Source: JAGFIY01 sp964499285
Lineage (GTDB): Bacteria; Bacteroidota; Ignavibacteria; Ignavibacteriales; Melioribacteraceae
Reading direction: 5' to 3'
NCBI GenBank assembly: GCA_964499285.1
Contig: CAZCLA010000014.1
Location: forward strand, 1-64,000
Length of the DNA: 64,000 nt
Below the pieces are notes generated by a model that saw only the letters and a list, made by a program, of their open reading frames with translations, made no database searches and had not been told where the DNA came from. Below, one piece after another: positions 14,804 to 24,258 of this stretch. A program made the position numbers and the translations under genes. Numbering within the stretch: the stretch's first letter is position 1; the number at the start of each line of letters is the position of its first letter.

Positions 14804-16876
14804 TTAACCTATTTTCATAGAAATATAATTAGCCAGAATTCTTCCGCTTTCTTCTAACAAGGGATCATCAATAAAAACTTTTTTCGACCTAACTTCTTCA
14901 TCACCGCTTAATTTTATTTCCTTTAATTTTTCGCGTGCTTCATCCCGTTGTTTTCTCAATTCTTCAGCTTCGTCGCGTTCTTTCTTCCTAATCTCTTCGT
15001 TCAAAGAGTATGAATTTCTTTCCCGATTAGACACCGCGTGCTGAACATCCTCGAGGTAATATTGAAACTCGGCACTTCTCTCAATTCTTTCTCTATGTCT
15101 TTCTACAAGTTCAGGTAAAAATTGTTTAATATTTTCGTATTTATGAAAATCGGTTGCTGCGATGGTATCCCATGGAAGTGCGCTTTCTCTTGCCCCTTCT
15201 CCAAATTCTTCGGAATCATATACAGAGGGAAAAACTATATCCGGAATTACACCTTTTGTCTGCGTGCTGCTTCCGGTTATTCTATAATACTTCGCAATTG
15301 TAAGTTTTACCTGACCAAGCTTATCCGGTTGAGATGGCATAAAGCGTTTTAAGTCGATCAAATTTTGAACAGTTCCTTTGCCAAAAGTCTGCGAACCAAT
15401 AATCAATCCGCGCTCATAATCTTGAATTGCTCCGGAAAATATTTCTGAAGCAGATGCACTTGAACGATTTACCATCACTGCAAGCGGTCCTTCGTATGCG
15501 ATTGTGTCATCGGGATCAGTGCCTACATCAACGCTTCCGTCGTTATTTCTAACCTGAACCACGGGACCGTAATCAATAAACAATCCGGTTAATTCAATTG
15601 CTTCCTGCAGAGAGCCGCCGCCGTTATTCCTTAAATCAACAATAATTCCATCAACTGTTTCATTTTTTAGTTCCGCGAGTATTCGTTTAACGTCTCGGGT
15701 AGTGCTCTTATAATCCGGATCTCCTTTACGCTTACCATCCCAATCGACATAAAATCCGGGAATATCAATAACTCCAATTCTGAAATTCGTCCCATCTTCG
15801 TCAATTTCGATAATCTCACTTTTCGCGGCTTGTTCTTCAAGCTTAATTTTATCTCTGATAAGTTCCAGTTCGAAAGGTTTTGCGATCAGACCTTCGCCAC
15901 CCTTTTCGATTTTCAGTCTAACCTTAGTGCCCTTTTTTCCGCGGATCAGTTGAATCACATCATCCAACCTCCAACCAATAACATCCACCATCTCACCTTC
16001 ATCGCCTTGAGCAACTCCTATGATTTTATCGTTTTCTTCAAGCTTGCCGCTTTTTGCAGCTGGTCCTCCCGGAATAATTCTTGTTATTGTCACATAATCA
16101 TTTTGCGAGGTCAACTGTGCTCCAATTCCTTCAAGTGAGAGGCTCATGTTTATTCCAAAGTTTTCCGCAGTTATAGGCGACATATAATTTGTGTGCGGTT
16201 CAATCGTTTCACCAAATGCATTGAGATAAATTTGAAAGACATCTTCGTTCTCATACTTGAGCACGGTTTTATGAAAACTCATAAACCTTTTCTTAAGATT
16301 ATCAGATACTTTTTCCTGCTCAGTTCCGTTAAGTTTTTGATTTAGGGCATCGTTTTTTAATCTCTTGCGCCAAAGATCATTAAGTTCATCAACATTTGCT
16401 GCCCAAGGTTCTTCCCTTCTATCGGGATGAATTTCTTCATTGATGGAAAAATCAAATCCTTTATCTAAAGTTTTAATTACAAAATCAATTCTCTCACCTA
16501 CTCTTTGTTTATAAACATTAAAAATCTCGAAGGGAACCCGAAGATCTCCTGTTTGAAGAAAATCATCAAAACTGTGCTCGTATTGCTTAAATTTTTCAAT
16601 GTCCGATGCAATAAAGTATAGCTTATTATTATCTAACATCGATAAGTAGTTATCCAAAACTTTACTAGAAAGAGAATCATTCAAATCAAACTTACGGTAA
16701 TGTGCCCTGGAAAGAAGAGTTGTGATAATTCTATTTACTTTGGAATGAAATTCATCCGGGATAATTACCTTGTTAGAATCTATATCGTTATTTCTAGAAA
16801 TGAGTTCTTCGGCATTTTGCGCATTGCAGCTGAAGGCCAACAGAACGACAAAAAGTGTGGTGAGTATTCTTTTCAT
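14804..16876 (-). CDS. prc: Carboxy-terminal processing (tail-specific) protease, S41A family
   Basis: 690 residues from MKRILTTLFVVLLAFSCNAQ; the frame runs 23 codons further upstream but this start gives a signal peptide with a plausible lipobox (AFSC). The N-terminal helical Prc domain is followed by PDZ (MSLSLEGIGAQL to IRGKKGTKVRL, about 265-345), the S41 domain (VDGIIVDLRNNGGGSLQEA), and a charged C-terminal domain with coiled-coil-like KERDEAEELRKQRDEAREK (DUF3340-like). The catalytic dyad is visible: Ser475 in SSASASEIF and Lys500 in TFGKGTVQ, spaced 25 as in the family. Periplasmic degradation of tagged or misfolded envelope proteins. Confidence 0.95.
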   Translation of the reverse strand: MKRILTTLFVVLLAFSCNAQNAEELISRNNDIDSNKVIIPDEFHSKVNRIITTLLSRAHYRKFDLNDSLSSKVLDNYLSMLDNNKLYFIASDIEKFKQYEHSFDDFLQTGDLRVPFEIFNVYKQRVGERIDFVIKTLDKGFDFSINEEIHPDRREEPWAANVDELNDLWRKRLKNDALNQKLNGTEQEKVSDNLKKRFMSFHKTVLKYENEDVFQIYLNAFGETIEPHTNYMSPITAENFGINMSLSLEGIGAQLTSQNDYVTITRIIPGGPAAKSGKLEENDKIIGVAQGDEGEMVDVIGWRLDDVIQLIRGKKGTKVRLKIEKGGEGLIAKPFELELIRDKIKLEEQAAKSEIIEIDEDGTNFRIGVIDIPGFYVDWDGKRKGDPDYKSTTRDVKRILAELKNETVDGIIVDLRNNGGGSLQEAIELTGLFIDYGPVVQVRNNDGSVDVGTDPDDTIAYEGPLAVMVNRSSASASEIFSGAIQDYERGLIIGSQTFGKGTVQNLIDLKRFMPSQPDKLGQVKLTIAKYYRITGSSTQTKGVIPDIVFPSVYDSEEFGEGARESALPWDTIAATDFHKYENIKQFLPELVERHRERIERSAEFQYYLEDVQHAVSNRERNSYSLNEEIRKKERDEAEELRKQRDEAREKLKEIKLSGDEEVRSKKVFIDDPLLEESGRILANYISMKIG

Positions 16877-17009
16877 ATAATTAATCCACTTTTGTTTCTT
16901 ATTTAATAAGTAATTCATACAAAAAAGATAATAGAATTGTTTCAAAAATATAAACCATTTATTTTAACACAAGTAAGAACTTATGACGCATAACGAAAAG
17001 AGAAGTTAA

Positions 17010-17363
17010 ATGGATATCGAACAAGTTCGTAATTATTGTATTAAAAAGCCCGGAGTTTCTGAGGAGTTTCCTTTCGATCAATCTACATTGGTATTTAAAG
17101 TAATGGGAAAAATGTTTTGTCTTTTGGACCTCAATCCTCCGCATTTTATCAATTTGAAGTGTGATCCCGAAAAAGCATTGCAGCTTAGAGAAGAGTTTAA
17201 TTATATAAAACCCGGTTATCATATGAACAAAACTCATTGGAACACAATAGAACTTGAAAAGGTAATAAAACAAAGTCTTGTAAAAGAATGGATTGATGAT
17301 TCCTACAATCTCGTAGTTCAAAAACTTCCCAAGAAGATAAAAGATAAACTTCAACCAAATTAA
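17010..17363 (+). CDS. MmcQ/YjbR family DNA-binding-like protein
   Basis: 117 residues, the usual length. Signature stretches are RNYCIKKPGVSEEFPFDQSTLVFKVMGKMF, LKCDPEKALQLREEF and KPGYHMNKTHWNTIEL. The fold resembles CyaY/winged DNA-binding domains; biological role unknown. Its stop codon and that of the convergent gene share the 4-base palindrome TTAA. Confidence 0.92.
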   Translation: MDIEQVRNYCIKKPGVSEEFPFDQSTLVFKVMGKMFCLLDLNPPHFINLKCDPEKALQLREEFNYIKPGYHMNKTHWNTIELEKVIKQSLVKEWIDDSYNLVVQKLPKKIKDKLQPN

Positions 17364-18139
17364 ATTTTCCACAACGAAAGCTGAAACTCTCTTACGGCCT
17401 TCGCTTCCCGCGAAAAATTTATACTAAAATTCATATTTTTAACCACATCACCACCGGCATTTTTAATTGTTTCTAAAAGTTTTTCGCTTCGATGTGGGTA
17501 ATTAACAGCTATTTTTTTATTCTCATTGCCTAAAAAATCTTCGATTTCGGAATTAACATAATCTATCAAGAGGACGTTTGTTTTTTCACTGGACTTCAAA
17601 CATTCAGCCAACTCTTTAATCTCATTAATTACGTCAGAACACATTGTCCCGTCGCAGATTAACAAAACAGGATTATCTTTGTAATATTCTTTAATCAATT
17701 CAACAATAGTTGTAAGTGTCGATTTATATTTATCAATTCCTATGCACTTAATACGACCTTCGTAATCGCCGAAAACCGAATCATAGATTTCCTGTTTTTC
17801 TTCCATAAACTTGTCGTCTATCTCAAGAATTTTAAATATACTATTATCGAAATCTGTCAAAAGTTTGATTGAAAGCGGAGATGTTCCCGGAGAAACATTT
17901 ATTACCAGAAGTTTGTCCGTAACTTTAGAAATGAATTCATTAAAGGAATCTGATATAAACGTAATTTTTTTTGTTGTAATTTGGTCTAGAAAATTCAACA
18001 AGTTTTTATTCTTTTCAAGGATAAAAGGCGGAGCGGGTTTGAAATACCGGAAATATTTATCGAATGCAGGTGCGGAATAAGCAGATTTATACGACTCCAA
18101 GCAGAGCATATTTCTATACGATAAATTTGATATCTGCAT
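17360..18139 (-). CDS. Unrecognised cytoplasmic protein, possible Rossmann-like fold
   Basis: 259 residues with no signal peptide or TM helix. I do not recognise a family. The middle part has an alternating beta/alpha pattern, with the loop VINVSPGTSPLSIKLL (about residues 73-88) reminiscent of a nucleotide or SAM-binding glycine loop, followed by ILEIDDKF (acidic end of strand 2) and LLICDGTMCSD. This could be a diverged methyltransferase, but no conserved motif confirms it. It is the last gene of a minus-strand run (20498 to 17360), 14 bases after an AlkD-like gene, and overlaps the convergent MmcQ gene by 4 bases. Confidence 0.7.
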   Translation of the reverse strand: MQISNLSYRNMLCLESYKSAYSAPAFDKYFRYFKPAPPFILEKNKNLLNFLDQITTKKITFISDSFNEFISKVTDKLLVINVSPGTSPLSIKLLTDFDNSIFKILEIDDKFMEEKQEIYDSVFGDYEGRIKCIGIDKYKSTLTTIVELIKEYYKDNPVLLICDGTMCSDVINEIKELAECLKSSEKTNVLLIDYVNSEIEDFLGNENKKIAVNYPHRSEKLLETIKNAGGDVVKNMNFSINFSREAKAVREFQLSLWKI

Positions 18140-18153
18140 TTATAAACCGATAA

Positions 18154-18822
18154 TTAATTAGATTTCAATCTGCATGTATTAAGTTCCTTCAGAGCGTTTC
18201 GTGCAATCCATTTTGCGGAACTTTCCGTACTCTCTAAAATACTGTTTGCGCAATCAATAGCAAGTCTATTTAAATTGTGATTTCTTTTTCCAATCTGCCT
18301 AAGCGCCCAATTAACAGATTTTTTAACAAAATTTCTGTCATCATTACTTTCTACACTAATTCTATCCAAATATTCAACGAATTTTTCATCCGGTGAATTT
18401 TTATCGTGAACAGCTGAAATTGCCATAAGCGAAAATCCAGCTCTTTTTGTGAATTCCTTTTTTGAATGACTCCATTTTAATGAAAGATCATGAACATGAC
18501 GAGTTTTCACTATTAAATTGTTACAAGTCTGATCGCATAAATCCCATGAATTTATGTCTTTCACCCAATCATTTAGGAGAGTTTTTGTGGTTATTTCAGG
18601 ATCAGCTATAATTGAAGCAAGAATCCGTGCTTCATGAATCCGGGATTTCCAAAGCTGCTGTGCTAGAAGGTGGTTCGTCTTTATTCTTTTTGCAAGATTT
18701 CTTATTTCGTTAACGGGTACGCCGTATGCCGTCTCAATATTAATCCCATAGCGGGACATACCTTCTCTGTTTTTCTCGGAAGAGAGTTTTTTTAGTTCCT
18801 CCAAAACTTCGGCTGCGCTCAT
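18154..18822 (-). CDS. AlkD-like DNA alkylation repair protein
   Basis: 222 residues, all-alpha with HEAT-like repeats. Matches the DNA_alkylation family: MSRYGINIETAYGVPVNEIRNLAKRI near the start, WKSRIHEARILASII (about 58-73), INSWDLCDQTCNNLI (about 88-103, with the WD pair of the family), FTKRAGFSLMAI, and FVKKSVNWALRQIGKRN. AlkC/AlkD enzymes are glycosylases that excise bulky N-alkylated bases; many homologues are untested. Cytoplasmic; second to last gene of its run. Confidence 0.88.
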   Translation of the reverse strand: MSAAEVLEELKKLSSEKNREGMSRYGINIETAYGVPVNEIRNLAKRIKTNHLLAQQLWKSRIHEARILASIIADPEITTKTLLNDWVKDINSWDLCDQTCNNLIVKTRHVHDLSLKWSHSKKEFTKRAGFSLMAISAVHDKNSPDEKFVEYLDRISVESNDDRNFVKKSVNWALRQIGKRNHNLNRLAIDCANSILESTESSAKWIARNALKELNTCRLKSN

Positions 18823-18866
18823 TGTCTTCAGGGTAAGTTGATAACAGAAATCTTTATACGAGGTGA

Positions 18867-19730
18867 TTAAAACTTTTGTTCCTCGTCGGGAAACAATTCG
18901 GGAATATCATAATTCAGATTTTGGATAGTAACATTTTTGAACTCATATTTAAGATGTGGTGTTATCCAGCTTGAGACTGATTTTACGGGAATGTAAAAAC
19001 CATCGAATTGTTTGTAATCTGAGAATTCAATAAACAAATAAGTTCTATTTTCTTCACTTTCCGATTCATCGACCGAAGACTTGAATGATTCAATTTCTCC
19101 GAGATCGTTATAAGTAAATTCACAAATTACAACTAGTTCCTTAAATTTAATTTCCGCAGCTATTTTTCCTTTCGAAATGGTTTTCCAAGTAATCAAATCA
19201 ACGTTAAAAAACTGCGATGGAAAATAAACCATGTCTGAAAGATATCTCATTAAAAATAACTTGGCTATTTTTATTCCCGTTTCTTCTCGAAGGTTTAGGC
19301 TCGATAAATATTTTCTTAATTGAGTACCTTCACCATTAAAGAATAAATCTATATCTCGAATCCAAAAAAATCTTCCGGTCTCCAGTTTGTTATTGGATAA
19401 AAAAGCCGGATCGCTCAAAGAATAATAAGATTCTTCATTAAAATTTTTCCACTCACCTTCGGAATTTGTTCTGAATGTTCCTGTTGATTTTATTCGAACA
19501 AATTTCGGAAATAGAACTGAGTGCGGCATATTGTTTTTTCTGTATAGGCGGTGAAGTTCTGTCTCTTTGGTTTCACTTAAGATATTATCGCCGTTTTTTT
19601 TCTCACTTATTTTTTTCACTTCCTCCAATTTTTCGGAAAGGAGTTTGTCAGTAAACAGAGTTCCGAGAACCGCAAAAATTGCTGCTCCTAAAAATAAGAG
19701 TGAAATCAATATTACTAAAAATTTTTTCAT
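18867..19730 (-). CDS. Membrane-anchored protein, DUF6544-like
   Basis: 287 residues with an N-terminal TM anchor (KKFLVILISLLFLGAAIFAVLG) and a large exported domain. The stretch VRIKSTGTFRTNSEGEWKNFNEESYYSLSDPAF followed by GRFFWIRDIDLFFNGEG resembles the DUF6544/DUF6920 family, in which a similar W-F/PgFvW arrangement occurs; I hold this with moderate confidence. Six bases separate it from the upstream propeller gene, so they are co-transcribed. Function unknown. Confidence 0.7.
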   Translation of the reverse strand: MKKFLVILISLLFLGAAIFAVLGTLFTDKLLSEKLEEVKKISEKKNGDNILSETKETELHRLYRKNNMPHSVLFPKFVRIKSTGTFRTNSEGEWKNFNEESYYSLSDPAFLSNNKLETGRFFWIRDIDLFFNGEGTQLRKYLSSLNLREETGIKIAKLFLMRYLSDMVYFPSQFFNVDLITWKTISKGKIAAEIKFKELVVICEFTYNDLGEIESFKSSVDESESEENRTYLFIEFSDYKQFDGFYIPVKSVSSWITPHLKYEFKNVTIQNLNYDIPELFPDEEQKF

Positions 19731-19736
19731 AGAGAT

Positions 19737-20498
19737 TTATTTGTACTCATAAATATAAATTTTTTCGGCACTGTCGGATACAACATAAAAAATATTCTTA
19801 TCAGCATCCATAACGAAACCCTCCGGCTGTGGAACTTCAACTCTGTACGCTGATTTTACATTGCCTTCCATATCACATTTGAACACTTTTAAACTTTCGT
19901 CACTAAGAATCCAAAGCGAACTATCAATTTCTGAATAAAATACTGCCGAATAATCCATCGCAAAATTTAATTCCTTAGTTTCAAGTAAATTTAATTCTTT
20001 ATCCAATTTTATGAGCAGTCCGGGTTCTTTTTCATTCAACACAAAAAATACCGAATCCGAAGGAACGTAAGTTATCCCCTCAAGCCCAGAATTAAAGATG
20101 TCGTTTGTTTCAAGTTTTACTTCACGTAGCTCATTTCCGGCAAGATCTATAAGAGCAACTTTTCTTTCGATCTCGAACACAACAGCAAGTGTATTTTCAT
20201 CGACTGCAGTTATTCCTTCCAAATCTTTATCCTTAAGAACCAGACTATCAAGAATTTCTCCCTTGAAATTAAGTTTATAAACGGTTTGATTCTGATCGCT
20301 TACGCTCCAAAAACCATCTTTTGTGAAAGTAAAACTAAGTCCGCTCGGTTCAGGAAAACGTAATTGATAACTGTCTATCAATTTGGGATTCTCAATCCTT
20401 AAATTGCTTATACCGGTTTCAACTTTAGATTCACCGCAAGTTGTAAAAAAACTAATGGCTGCTGCTGCAATAAAAATCGCACTTAGGTATTTCGTCAT
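19737..20498 (-). CDS. SdiA-regulated/YjiK-like beta-propeller lipoprotein
   Basis: 253 residues. The N-terminus is a type II signal peptide (hydrophobic run ending FFTTCGES, Cys near residue 21). The body has propeller-type repeats with the recurring LEGIT motif (DLEGITAVDENTLAVVFE about 92-110, GLEGITYVPSDSVFFVLNE about 143-162) and PEGFVMDADKNIFYVVSD near the end, the pattern of the SdiA-regulated domain family. Probably a periplasmic, membrane-anchored sensor or binding protein. It is the first gene of a four-gene minus-strand run; promoter sequences must lie in 20499-20669, shared with the divergent Trm112-like gene. Confidence 0.72.
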   Translation of the reverse strand: MTKYLSAIFIAAAAISFFTTCGESKVETGISNLRIENPKLIDSYQLRFPEPSGLSFTFTKDGFWSVSDQNQTVYKLNFKGEILDSLVLKDKDLEGITAVDENTLAVVFEIERKVALIDLAGNELREVKLETNDIFNSGLEGITYVPSDSVFFVLNEKEPGLLIKLDKELNLLETKELNFAMDYSAVFYSEIDSSLWILSDESLKVFKCDMEGNVKSAYRVEVPQPEGFVMDADKNIFYVVSDSAEKIYIYEYK

Positions 20499-20669
20499 TT
20501 ATCTTCCGATCATAGATAATTTGGTAAAAATAATATAGTAGAAACAAAAATAGGTAAATGAATGTTATTAACGAAGTTTATCTAACTCTTTTAGCTTCGG
20601 GGAAAAATAAAATGGAATAAATTTCACATTAACCATATATTTATGAATCGATAAATCAATGAGGTAGTA

Positions 20670-20885
20670 ATGATCAGAAAGGATTTACTTGATATATTAT
20701 GCTGTCCCGAAACTAAAGCAGATCTTGTTCTGGAAGGTGATTCATTAATTTCAACGGATAAAGCAACCAGACGCAAATATAAAATTAAAAACGATATCCC
20801 GATTATGTTGATCGAAGAATCGGTTCAATTATCCGAAGTCGAGTGGAAGCAAATAATGATAAAACACGATAAACCAACCGAATAG
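20670..20885 (+). CDS. Trm112 family protein
   Basis: 71 residues. Typical Trm112/YcaR start IRKDLLDILCCPETKADLVLEGDSLIS and the conserved YKIKNDIPIMLIEES. The zinc-knuckle Cys are reduced to a CC pair, as in many bacterial members. In eukaryotes and archaea Trm112 activates methyltransferases; the bacterial role is less clear. The SD-like GAGGTAGT lies just before the start. First gene of the run leading to clpX. Confidence 0.92.
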   Translation: MIRKDLLDILCCPETKADLVLEGDSLISTDKATRRKYKIKNDIPIMLIEESVQLSEVEWKQIMIKHDKPTE

Positions 20886-20911
20886 TATTACCAGCCTCCA
20901 AAAGTTTTATT

Positions 20912-22390
20912 ATGATTTTTAAATTCGATCAATCCGAAATACAAGATTACTTGAATGACGCTGCAAACTTCAAAGGGGAATGTGAAGGAGTCTATTTTCC
21001 GGAGTCCGCAGATGATATTGTTAAACTCGTTAAATCTGCAAACTCAAACAAGAAAAAAATTACAGTCTGCGGTGCACGAACCGGTCTAACCGGCGGGTCT
21101 GTTCCACAAGATGGGTTAGTAATTTCAACCGAAAAGCTGAACAAGATTTTGAAGATCGATCCTGAAGAAAAAATTGCAGTAGTACAACCCGGAGTATTTC
21201 TTTCAGAATTAAACGAAAAACTATCGGAGTTAAATCTCTATTATCCTCCAGATCCGACTGAGAAGAATTGTTTTATCGGCGGTACAGTCGCAACAAATGC
21301 CAGCGGGGCAAAGACATTTAAATACGGACCAACCAGAAACTTTGTTCAAGAACTTTCGATCATTCTGCCCGACGGTGAAATGCTCAAATTAAAAAGAGGT
21401 GAGATAAAACAAGACAACTATGAACTTACTCTTAAAACTCAATCCGGAAAGTTGATTGAATTAAATCTTCCTGAAATAACAATCCCAAACACAAAACATT
21501 CCGCAGGTTATTATGTTACCAAAAATTTAGATGCTATCGATTTATTTATAGGAATGGAAGGAACGCTTGGCATAATAACTGAAATCAAATTGAGTTTGAT
21601 GACCATACCGGAAAAAATATTTTCAATCTTTGTTTTCTTTAAATCAGAAATTGAATCGCTAAAGTTCGTTGAGAAAGTAAGATATCTATCTGAAATAAAT
21701 AAAAACGTTACAAGTAAAATTAACGCACGCGGGATCGAATTCTTCGACATAAATTCTCTTAAGTTTGTGAAAGGATCGCCTGGTGCAATTCCCCCAAATA
21801 CCGAAGCTGCGATCTGGATAGAACAAGAAACAACTTCTGAATCACAAGATACTGTTCTCGAAGAGTGGATTACTCTCTTGGAAAACAATAATATAAATGT
21901 TGACGAAAGCTGGATTGCTCTTTCGGAAAAAGAAAGAAAAGAATTTGAAAATTTCCGGCACTCAATTCCTTCTCAAGTGAATGAGTACATTTCAAAAAAC
22001 AATTTTAGAAAAGTCGGAACCGATACCGCCGTTCCGAACGATAAGCTAGAAGAGTATTATAATTTTTGCAAACTTATAGCTGAAGGTTCTGGTATTAACT
22101 TTGTAATATATGGTCATATTGGAAACTCGCATTTACATTTGAATTTTATTTTAAAGTCTATACAAGAATATGAAAACGCGAAACAACTCTACAAGCAGAT
22201 GTGTATAAAAGCCGTTGAACTTGGAGGAACAGTTTCAGCCGAACATGGAATTGGCAAGATGAAAAGAGAATATCTAATTGATATGTTCGGAGAAGAAAAA
22301 GTAAGAGAGATGGCTTCACTTAAAAAAACATTGGACCCGAATTTAATTTTGAACATCGGTAATATTTTTGACCCCGGAATTTTTGCGTGA
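20912..22390 (+). CDS. FAD-binding oxidase, GlcD/D-lactate dehydrogenase type
   Basis: 492 residues with a PCMH FAD domain (VYFPESADDIVKLVKSAN, GARTGLTGGSVPQDGLVIS about 50-70, GGTVATNASGAKTFKYGPTRNFV about 128-150) and an FAD-oxidase C-terminal domain (YGHIGNSHLHLNF with the His-rich motif about 400, AEHGIGKMKREYL about 445, LKKTLDPNLILNIGNIF). Oxidises a 2-hydroxy acid such as glycolate or D-lactate; the partner iron-sulfur subunit is absent here, so a single-subunit D-lactate dehydrogenase-like enzyme is plausible. Its TGA stop overlaps the GTG start of the next gene. Confidence 0.9.
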   Translation: MIFKFDQSEIQDYLNDAANFKGECEGVYFPESADDIVKLVKSANSNKKKITVCGARTGLTGGSVPQDGLVISTEKLNKILKIDPEEKIAVVQPGVFLSELNEKLSELNLYYPPDPTEKNCFIGGTVATNASGAKTFKYGPTRNFVQELSIILPDGEMLKLKRGEIKQDNYELTLKTQSGKLIELNLPEITIPNTKHSAGYYVTKNLDAIDLFIGMEGTLGIITEIKLSLMTIPEKIFSIFVFFKSEIESLKFVEKVRYLSEINKNVTSKINARGIEFFDINSLKFVKGSPGAIPPNTEAAIWIEQETTSESQDTVLEEWITLLENNNINVDESWIALSEKERKEFENFRHSIPSQVNEYISKNNFRKVGTDTAVPNDKLEEYYNFCKLIAEGSGINFVIYGHIGNSHLHLNFILKSIQEYENAKQLYKQMCIKAVELGGTVSAEHGIGKMKREYLIDMFGEEKVREMASLKKTLDPNLILNIGNIFDPGIFA

Positions 22391-24258
22391 AACGAACAAA
22401 ACAAATATTTTTTCTTTTCTGTTTTTCCTTTTTGATTGTAACTCGAATTGAAGCCCAAGTTGATGATAATATCGCTTCCAAAATACAGCTTGCTCAGACT
22501 TACGAACGAATGGGAGAATTAGAAAGAGCAAGATCGATTTACTTCGAAGTCCTTTCTCAACAGCCTTGGAACAACACTGTAATTTCAGCGATTAATGAAA
22601 TTTATTTAAGTACAAAGGATTATGAATCTTCAATAAAATTTCTAAACGAAAGATTGATCAACAATCCTAATGATCTCAATGTTTACGGAATGCTTGGCAG
22701 TACTTATTTCATTAAAGGAACTCCCGATTCTGCAAAAATTTTCTGGCAAAAAGGAATTGAGACTAAACCTGAAAACGAGGTTAGTTACAGATTGATGGCA
22801 AACTATGCGATTCAAATTCGTGCCTTTGAGGAAGCAATTGATATTTTGAACAAAGGGAAGAAGATATCCCAAAATCAAACGAATTTATCACTAGAAATTG
22901 CAAATTTATTGTTAGCCACAATGGATTATTCAGAAGCGGTTTATGAATATTCGGAAATTCTCCAAAATAATCCCCAACAGTATCAAAACATAAAAAACAG
23001 AATTACACCTTTTCTTTCAAATCAAGGTGCCATAGAAGAGATTATCGACGGTTTTAAAGATTACCTTTCGAAAAATAACGACAATACGGTAAAACAATTT
23101 CTTGCTTATCTCTATACATATAAACGAGATTATGAAAGAGCATTTGAAATTATTGCCGAACTTGATGAAAAAACCGGAAGCCGAGGGCAACTAATTTATG
23201 GTTTTGCCGAAGAAGCAATGAAGGATAACGATTTTATCTCAGCGAACCGCGCATATAAATTTTTGGTTGATAATTTTTCGGATTCAAATTTATCCTCCTA
23301 CTTTAAGTTAGGCTATGCAAAAACCTCGGAAAAAATTTTGATTGACAGATATAGATCAAGCGAAAACTGGAAACTCTTCAAAGTAAACGATACGATAAAT
23401 TCACATAAGTTTACCGAAATATTGGCACTTTACGACGAATTGACAAACGACAAAAGAAACATACAAATTCTCGTAGAAGCTTATTATAGGAAAGCTCTTC
23501 TGGAGAAAAATATTTTCAATAATTTTGACTCCGCTTATCGCTCTTTTGCCGAAGTGGTCGAACTTTTTCCAAATTCGGATATTGGATCAAACACTTATGT
23601 TCAACTTGGGGACATAGAAGTATTAAGAAATAATCTTGATTCTGCCCGAAGATATTATGCATCAGCGCGCTCAAGTAAAGGTGTTTCAGCAAAGAGCAGA
23701 TCTGATGCTGCTTTTGGACTTGCAAAACTCGATTTTTGGAAAGGTAATTTTGATGCATCCGTTTCAACACTTAAATCAATCTCAACAAACACTCGCGACG
23801 AAACAACTAATGATGCAATTGAACTTTCAATTTTGATAACAACATTTAAAAACGATTCACTCAGTCTGCTTGCATTTGCTGAAGCAGATAAACTTATGAT
23901 GCAGCAGAAGATTTTTGAGGCAATATCGGAATTTGAAAAAATTGCCGGAACATCTGAATTTTTCCTTATGCGCGAAACAGCTTTGATGAAACTCGCTAAA
24001 CTATTTATTGCAATTGACGAATATAAACATGCGGATGAAATTCTCTCACAAATTTTTAATGTTGAAAAATCAATAGTGTTTTCAGATCAAGCTCTGTTCT
24101 TGCGTGGGAATGTTGCTTACTACGGATTAAAGGACAATGAAACGGCATTGGAGCATTACAATAAATTACTTGAAAGTTTCCCTAACTCCTTATATTTTGC
24201 TGATTGTCGTGAAAAAATAAATACAATTTTAGAAAATAAAACTCAAAAAGAATCATGA
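22387..24258 (+). CDS. Secreted tetratricopeptide-repeat protein
   Basis: 623 residues starting at GTG (GTGA overlap with the oxidase stop). A short signal sequence (KRTKQIFFLFCFSFLIVTRIEAQ, cleavage near residue 23) is followed by TPR units along most of the length, for example LAQTYERMGELERARSIYFEVLSQQPWN (about 33-60), IAIDEYKHADEILSQIF and YYGLKDNETALEHYNKLLESFPNS near the C-terminus, with a YbgF/tol-like look. Likely a periplasmic scaffold for protein complexes. The stop overlaps the clpX start by four bases (ATGA), an unusual partner for a secreted protein. Confidence 0.9.
   Translation: MKRTKQIFFLFCFSFLIVTRIEAQVDDNIASKIQLAQTYERMGELERARSIYFEVLSQQPWNNTVISAINEIYLSTKDYESSIKFLNERLINNPNDLNVYGMLGSTYFIKGTPDSAKIFWQKGIETKPENEVSYRLMANYAIQIRAFEEAIDILNKGKKISQNQTNLSLEIANLLLATMDYSEAVYEYSEILQNNPQQYQNIKNRITPFLSNQGAIEEIIDGFKDYLSKNNDNTVKQFLAYLYTYKRDYERAFEIIAELDEKTGSRGQLIYGFAEEAMKDNDFISANRAYKFLVDNFSDSNLSSYFKLGYAKTSEKILIDRYRSSENWKLFKVNDTINSHKFTEILALYDELTNDKRNIQILVEAYYRKALLEKNIFNNFDSAYRSFAEVVELFPNSDIGSNTYVQLGDIEVLRNNLDSARRYYASARSSKGVSAKSRSDAAFGLAKLDFWKGNFDASVSTLKSISTNTRDETTNDAIELSILITTFKNDSLSLLAFAEADKLMMQQKIFEAISEFEKIAGTSEFFLMRETALMKLAKLFIAIDEYKHADEILSQIFNVEKSIVFSDQALFLRGNVAYYGLKDNETALEHYNKLLESFPNSLYFADCREKINTILENKTQKES

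Noticed and set aside
17360..18139. EgtD-like histidine methyltransferase
   Set aside because: Only a vague glycine-loop similarity; none of the characteristic motifs of that family could be found.
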